From Bimastos eiseni (lineage: Eukaryota > Annelida > Clitellata > Crassiclitellata > Lumbricidae), in the NCBI GenBank assembly GCA_959347315.1, contig OY365811.1, positions 35,325,574-35,389,573 of the forward strand: a stretch of DNA of 64,000 bases, read 5' to 3'. This document shows positions 58,741 to 64,000 of this stretch, piece after piece; position 1 is the stretch's first letter; each line of letters opens with the position of its first letter. The notes under the pieces are model-generated. The model did not search any database. It saw nothing but the letters and a program-made list of their open reading frames with translations, and had not been told where the DNA came from. A program made the translations under genes and the position numbers.

Positions 58741-59105
58741 CGGGCGTGCTCTTTCCTTTTGGATGGTCTCTAATCGGCTTCTCTTAAACCCTTCTAAAAC
58801 AGTTCATTTTGCTGGGTGGCCATCCGCAATTTCATAGTTTTGATCTGCCACAGCTTGCTCAGCCCTTCCCTGAGATAACTTTTTCTCTCACGATACGTTA
58901 CCTGGGCGTTGCCTTTTATCGTGACCTTAGCTTTTACCAGCATGTAAACATAGTCTCTCGAAGCTGTTATCAGCTGCGAGTTGTCTCTCGCTCTGTCTCA
59001 GGATGTGATCGTGGTCCTTGTCCACACACCTTTGCCAGTAGTTGAATTGATCATAAATACTTGTCAGCTTTCCACTTGGAGACCTGGGGTGACATGATCG
59101 AGTCC
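58741..59105 (+). mobile_element. CR1/L2-type reverse-transcriptase internal fragment, frameshifted
   Basis: Reads WMVSNRLLLNPSKTVHFAG, then after a shift ITFSLTIRYLGVAFYRDLSF, YQHVNIVSRSCYQLRVVSRS and a further shift LVHTFAS. This matches WMxxNRLxLNPSKT...VRYLGVxxDxxLSFxxHxxxxxxxCYYQLRxLRxVxRSL of the RT thumb region. At least two frame breaks, so it is inactive. Confidence 0.8.
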
Positions 59106-62100
59106 TGAGGGAGTTCTTGCTACACGTTACAGAATATAGTTTTTACTGTGTATAACATTACTGGGAACTCATCGTTGTCCTTGTTGGCAATTTGTAAACG
59201 TCACATTTCTTGTTGTGTTACTGTAAGTCTAGTGTAGGACAATGTGTGAAGACTATCTGTATTTCTTACTTGTCTGATAACAGTTTGTTATGCACTTTTG
59301 AAGTGGTGTCTCTACAGCTTGGGTGGAACCACTCCCTGACCTAATGGATGCTTTAAACTCATTTAAAAGTTTCTTCATTGTTGCTGTTTTTAAGGTGGTA
59401 AAGAAATAGCACGAAAACTGAAGAGGATGTCCTGTTTGTTGTACTCACGTTCTAGTTTCACTGGGATTAAAATTCTCCTAGAATTTGTGTGTTTAGAGAA
59501 GTGTTGTGGGTTCATTAATTAATTAACAATATATGCAAAGCATGTTATATATCTCACTGTTTTGTTGTTCTTTGCAATTGTCTGTGAATTTCTCTGGAAG
59601 TTTAACCAACTTATTTGTTGTGTATAGGTTATTCGTGTATATTATGAATTCTAAGTTTGCTGAGCAGAATTGGGAAGGGATGGATGAACTGGAAAAGACT
59701 TACTCTTCTTTAGGTGAAAGTTTCTCAGATTGTTTCTATATCAAAATGTTTCTCAGTTCGACTTTCTGTTTTGTGTTCAATTGTTGTCGTCAGAAGTCTT
59801 CATACAAACTTTAATTTCCAACAGGTAGAACGTGATTTTGGGAGACAGTTAATCTTGGCTGCTATGGACCTGCAAACAGTGGTCTGCTGGGCAGTGAAGG
59901 TATTGATTGTCTTAATGCAAAGAACATTCGAGTTCTATGCAGTGGGTAACAGGCTATAGGTATCGTTTCTATGCTAGCAACACTTAATTAAGAGGCAAGG
60001 CAGTTTTGGCATTTGTCAAATTGCTGAAGAGGTGGCCGATTTCCAAATTTGTACCTAAGCGGAATCTATAACAAATACTATTCCTATTCGGATAAGATTA
60101 TGTGGGGGTTGTGGGCATATTTAGGAGGTGATTTATGGGTTCAACCCTTGAAATAAATGCATTACTGTTATTAAAAACTTAAAATGTAGAAACATGACCA
60201 TGTCTAATGGAACCCAATCACCACAAATAACTAAAAACCAAAATTGTTTCCCGTTATGTCCCTGATAAAAATACTATGCATATTGTTGATTACTGTGACA
60301 AAGGGAAATTTAATTTAGGTCTTCTCATCTAGATGACGGATCTTGTATCTCATACGGCGGACCTCAAACCCGATGTGCTGCATCTAAGAATTGGCAGATT
60401 GCATTGAATTTATCAGTACATTGAGTACTGTCCAGATTCAGTGTTAGTAGCTGATTAAGAATGCCAGTCAATCATTTACTCTGTGCTTAAAGAATGCTAG
60501 CAAGTGGCAAGTTATTCAGAGATGGTAGCAGCTAGTTGAAAGATGAGAGGATGCATCATGAAACTTGACAACACATTCGACGCACTCCACTGTGTAAGTG
60601 AACATTCGTGGATCACCCTTTAGAAGCGACACATGTAGACCAACTAAACTAATGACAAAATATTAAAACATTAATTTTTCAGGCGTTGTCCTTGTCAATT
60701 ATGGCCCGATGAAATTTGGATAAAGCAATAGGTTGTTGTTCACACTATATAAGAATCTGAGCATTTATATAGCGCCTTTAACAACCTCTGAAACAAAGTT
60801 ACATTGGAAAGCTATATGAAATCAATTAAGGCTTTATATCACAATGTTGCAAAGTACTTTTTTAAGCAGTCCACTGCACCTTCTAGATTAGGCACAATAG
60901 GCATAATCAAGAACTCTCCACAGCAACATCCACTAGTTACTGATAAGCATGCACAAACAATTTCTCACAAGAAATATTCTTCATAATTACTGTACTTTTT
61001 GTAAGAATGATTCCATTCAGCATGTGCGTGTTAAGTCATGATAAATTGCCATGAGATAATAACCAATGGTCCAATAAAACAACCATACAGAAAGCTGGAC
61101 AGAGCAATTGAGGTCAACAAGGTCATGTCTTCCTTTTGCGGGACATCTGGCAACTCTATTCATGGGTCATATTCATTGCCAACATATGTTCGAGAAGGAC
61201 AGATCTTATTTTTGTACCATCTTACAGTGGCTCTGCAGTTGAATTCAGTTGGAGTAGAAAGCAATTTATGTAGTTTTTCCATCAAAAAGGCTGTCAAGCC
61301 AAACGAATTTGCCTTTCATTACCTTTTCTGCCAAATGTAGCATTGTAATGTCCGAAATGAGTCAAATATTTAAAATTTGTTGAAAGCAATGAGAAGTTCT
61401 TCAAGACATAATTACATCACAATTCTGACAAAAGCTGTAGGATTTGCTCTGAACTTCTTCGAATGTGATTGACTACCAGTATTCAGAAGCCTTAAAATAC
61501 CTCTCCCATTCCATAATTAGTTCACATTCTGATTCTGTTTATGCTTAAAGTTTTGCTGTGTACAAACCAGAACAACACAGGGTTCCCAGTCTTTTTCAGT
61601 TGCTGGCCCAAGAGTCTGGAAATTCATCTTGTTCTGGAATGTCAAAATTTGGGTCAAGGCTGATGTCCCATATTGTCAGACTTACAGTCTAGAAATTCAC
61701 ATATCTCGACAAGTTCTACTTGATGGAATGCAGTCTTGCTTAGAAGTGATCATTGATCGATGTCATATGCAAATTGCAATAGCACTGCTGCAGAAGTTTC
61801 CAAATTGAATTAGATTAAAGATTAGGTAGAAATCAAACACTGATGTTGTGACTGTTATTTACAATACATCTCAGCAAAGCACTGTCTATCACAGTTTTTA
61901 AGGTAAGAGGTAATATTTCATCATACAGGCAGTTTATATTACTTATGTGCCAACATTAAACTGTCAAATACATAATAATTCTTAGATTTATAAACTTAAT
62001 CGTGTCACGTGTACTGTTAATTTTGAACAGAAAATAAGAAGCTGCAAAACTTATGGTTCAGAGTTTTGGTGAAAAACATGGCATCACCGCAAGCCGTGGC

Positions 62101-62234
62101 TTTGAGCTTACTGAAAAGCTAACAGTTTGTAATCACAATATGTTAAAATGGTACAAATAACAACAAATAAAACAAATCACATGCATTTACAAAACAAAAA
62201 AGAAATGTTCCTGGTCTGTTCAACTTGGCCGGGA
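59106..62234. other. intergenic between midkine and germ cell-less
   Basis: A minus-oriented retroposon tail GCATTTATATAGCGCCTTTA lies at 60761-60780. The germ cell-less 3' UTR should occupy the right end. The open frames here (up to 100 codons, 61038-61340) show no family features. Confidence 0.5.
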
Positions 62235-63743
62235 TCAGTAATTCATCGCCGTATTCATCGCCGTGTCATTCTGGTCAGAAGGGCCCAGTGAAGGCTGATG
62301 GTCGTCGATTGCAGCAGCAACAAAGCTTGCAACTGGAATTTCAATAGGAGTTGTAGGCAGAGGGTTGTAGATGAGAAAGTTACAGCTGATGTAGAGGGGG
62401 AAGGTGATCTTCGGGTCGACTTTAAGAATGCAGACCTCTTCATCCTTTCGTAAACTCAGGTGCTTAATGCCTGTCGTCTGCGTGACGGAAGGCTGGTCGT
62501 CGGTGACACTCGAGGCAGTCGCCACGGTGAGTCGGTACATTAAGTGCCTTCTTGCCTGCTGTTGAACCACGCCGTGGCAGTTGGCTGAGGCGACGTTTCT
62601 TTTCAAGAAAATGCGATGGCTCAAGCATGACACCAGGATGTCGACTCCATAATTAAATCCAGTCCATCGCCAGCAATACTGGCCTTCCTTGTCCAATTTC
62701 CTCCCACAGCGCAGCGATCTATTTTCGAATGTCTCAACGTCTAAATCTTTCGGGCCGATGTCCTGGCCATTGTCGATCATCAGTAGTTGGTGCCACTGAC
62801 GCTGGTAGCAATTCCGCACCCACACGATAGGCAGGACGCCATCAGTCTCGAGAATCTTGGCCGAAGAGAGGTCGGTCACAATGTACTCAATGCGAAGCTT
62901 CGAGAATACTTGGACGTATGGCTCACCATCCTGGGATTCAAGAAATGAAGGCTTCCAGTTGGCCACCTGTAGTTTGATGAAAGTGTCGGTGTCTTGAATA
63001 AGGTCCTTCATGCTGCCCTCATAGCTGGGGTTTAGCTTGAGAAACAGCCACTTGCGGAGCATCGAGTAAACATCCATCTCAACCTGCAGAACGAACAGCT
63101 CACCACCCGCTACAAGTTTCACCATAAATTCTGGATTAATATCCTTCAGAAGCTGAACAGTAATGTTTGGCATGAGAGTAGTCTGCAAGTATTTGACGCA
63201 CATTTCGGGCACGTCTTTGGCTCCATACAAGAGACCTGCAGCATAGAAAACACACACTGTGCCCAGATCAATACTCTCGCGCATGACACCAGCACACTGC
63301 TGGAGCAGATCATCAAGGTTGAGTAGACTGGCAGCGGCAAGGAGACTAGCTACTGTACACGGGTCGATCACAATCTCGTCATGGTATAGAGACCCAAAGG
63401 CGATGCTCAGGGATTCTTCAGTGACAAAGTCATCTGGAATGTCCAGCTGTATGCGGTTCATCAGCGATTCTTTCCACGATCCGTTAAACATGCTACTAAA
63501 GAACCCAGACTGACATAAGTAGATCTTATGAAGCTTCCACTCGCGTCCAAGCGCACAGATGGTCACATCGCTGTTGTCACCTTTAACGAACAACGTCTGG
63601 TAGATGTATTCTGAAGTGGACTTAAGCTTCCGGCGTTTTGGGGTCCTTTGAACATCACTCTCGTCCGCGTCGTCCAGCTGGGCTTGGCTATTGCTCCGTT
63701 TTCTACCAGCTGCTGCGTTAGTATTCGACCAATAGTTGCCCAT
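62235..63743 (-). CDS. GMCL1: germ cell-less protein (BTB/BACK), intronless, complete
   Basis: 502 codons. GCL family proteins sit at the nuclear envelope and act as BTB substrate adaptors for CUL3 ubiquitin ligase; Drosophila GCL is needed for germ-cell formation and the mouse orthologue for sperm nuclear shape (established knowledge). Residue 2 is Gly (MGNYWSN), fitting the N-myristoylation seen in the family. PKRRKLKSTS (35-44) is a nuclear-localisation-like motif followed by EYIYQTLF. The BTB domain (about 46-150) has NSDVTICALG, LHKIYLCQSGFFSSMF and GSWKES. A BACK region follows (about 151-255; LFVLQVEMDVYSMLRKW). The GCL-specific C-terminus has SLRCGRKL, YCWRWTGFNYGVDILV and FPLYISCNFL. 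Vertebrate GMCL1 is about 515 residues. Kozak context is good (A at -3, G at +4). No intron interrupts it, unlike the multi-exon vertebrate gene. Confidence 0.97.
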   Translation of the reverse strand: MGNYWSNTNAAAGRKRSNSQAQLDDADESDVQRTPKRRKLKSTSEYIYQTLFVKGDNSDVTICALGREWKLHKIYLCQSGFFSSMFNGSWKESLMNRIQLDIPDDFVTEESLSIAFGSLYHDEIVIDPCTVASLLAAASLLNLDDLLQQCAGVMRESIDLGTVCVFYAAGLLYGAKDVPEMCVKYLQTTLMPNITVQLLKDINPEFMVKLVAGGELFVLQVEMDVYSMLRKWLFLKLNPSYEGSMKDLIQDTDTFIKLQVANWKPSFLESQDGEPYVQVFSKLRIEYIVTDLSSAKILETDGVLPIVWVRNCYQRQWHQLLMIDNGQDIGPKDLDVETFENRSLRCGRKLDKEGQYCWRWTGFNYGVDILVSCLSHRIFLKRNVASANCHGVVQQQARRHLMYRLTVATASSVTDDQPSVTQTTGIKHLSLRKDEEVCILKVDPKITFPLYISCNFLIYNPLPTTPIEIPVASFVAAAIDDHQPSLGPSDQNDTAMNTAMNY

Positions 63744-64000
63744 AGTACTTCTATTGCAAACTATACTGGTGTAAATTATTTTTCAAGCATTGTCCGTGTA
63801 AGTTCATCGACAATATTTTGAATGAATTTCCAACGGCGACAACGTAAACTACAAACAATCGATTCTCTCTAACTGCGGGAATTCCTCGCGTGTACCGAAG
63901 ACGCATTTAACTATACTTCCATGCATTTAACAATGTTATAGAAGAATTTAAAAGCATAAATCTATTTTAATAATTATATTGTGATTATTTCAGCGCTATT
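63744..64000. other. upstream flank of germ cell-less
   Basis: Presumed 5' UTR and promoter-proximal region on the minus strand. No TATA box or clear initiator is obvious. Confidence 0.4.

Noticed and set aside
61570..61610. GGGTTCCCAGTCTTTTTCAG as another hAT terminus
   Set aside because: No matching inverted end or duplicated flank found nearby.

Overview
The window is eukaryotic, animal, non-coding-rich DNA: split genes with GT/AG introns, many microsatellites, degraded non-LTR retrotransposon fragments, tRNA-derived SINE pieces and non-autonomous hAT-like elements. The genes are metazoan. Intron sizes, dense simple repeats, retroposon tails ending in GGCGCTATATAAAT plus (ATTAC)n, and clustered TAGGCCTA octamers would fit a marine invertebrate such as an echinoderm or hemichordate. 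That placement is an inference and weakly held.

Three genes are well supported. (1) Minus strand, 7702 down to 114 and continuing out of the window: four exons of a syntrophin, closest in motif to gamma-syntrophin. They encode the start of the split PH1 domain and a complete PDZ domain; all splice sites and phases agree. (2) Plus strand, 40529-56865: a complete four-exon midkine/pleiotrophin-family growth factor. It has 154 residues: signal peptide, six-cysteine N-domain, four-cysteine C-domain and a short basic tail, with all three introns in phase 1. (3) Minus strand, 63743-62235: an intronless 502-codon germ cell-less (GMCL1) orthologue with BTB, BACK and GCL C-terminal regions.

Layout. 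1-7.7 kb: syntrophin exons; intron 2 holds a 15-bp minisatellite (3.34-3.64 kb) and a 61-bp ATTCC-type satellite (4.92-5.83 kb). 7.7-40 kb: gene-poor and repeat-rich. It holds a 60-bp-arm hairpin at 8.76-8.90 kb, a compound (AC)n/ATGCGTAGC array at 18.68-19.1 kb, a perfect 39-bp-arm AT palindrome at 20.3 kb, an orphan candidate exon at 21.2 kb, zinc-finger remnants at 27.5 and 32.6 kb, an AACCGGTT array at 30.6-31.05 kb, and hAT-like elements at 16.5, 29.6, 34.2 and 37.1 kb. 40.5-56.9 kb: the midkine gene, whose large first intron holds a further hAT-like element. 56.9-62.2 kb: intergenic with reverse-transcriptase debris. 62.2-63.7 kb: germ cell-less.

The three genes do not form a functional unit: dystrophin-complex scaffold, secreted heparin-binding factor, and nuclear-envelope CUL3 adaptor. 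I found no clearly novel gene system. The most unusual items are structural: the hairpin, the palindromic AACCGGTT array, the TAGGCCTA cluster, and a family of hAT-like elements with readable target-site duplications.
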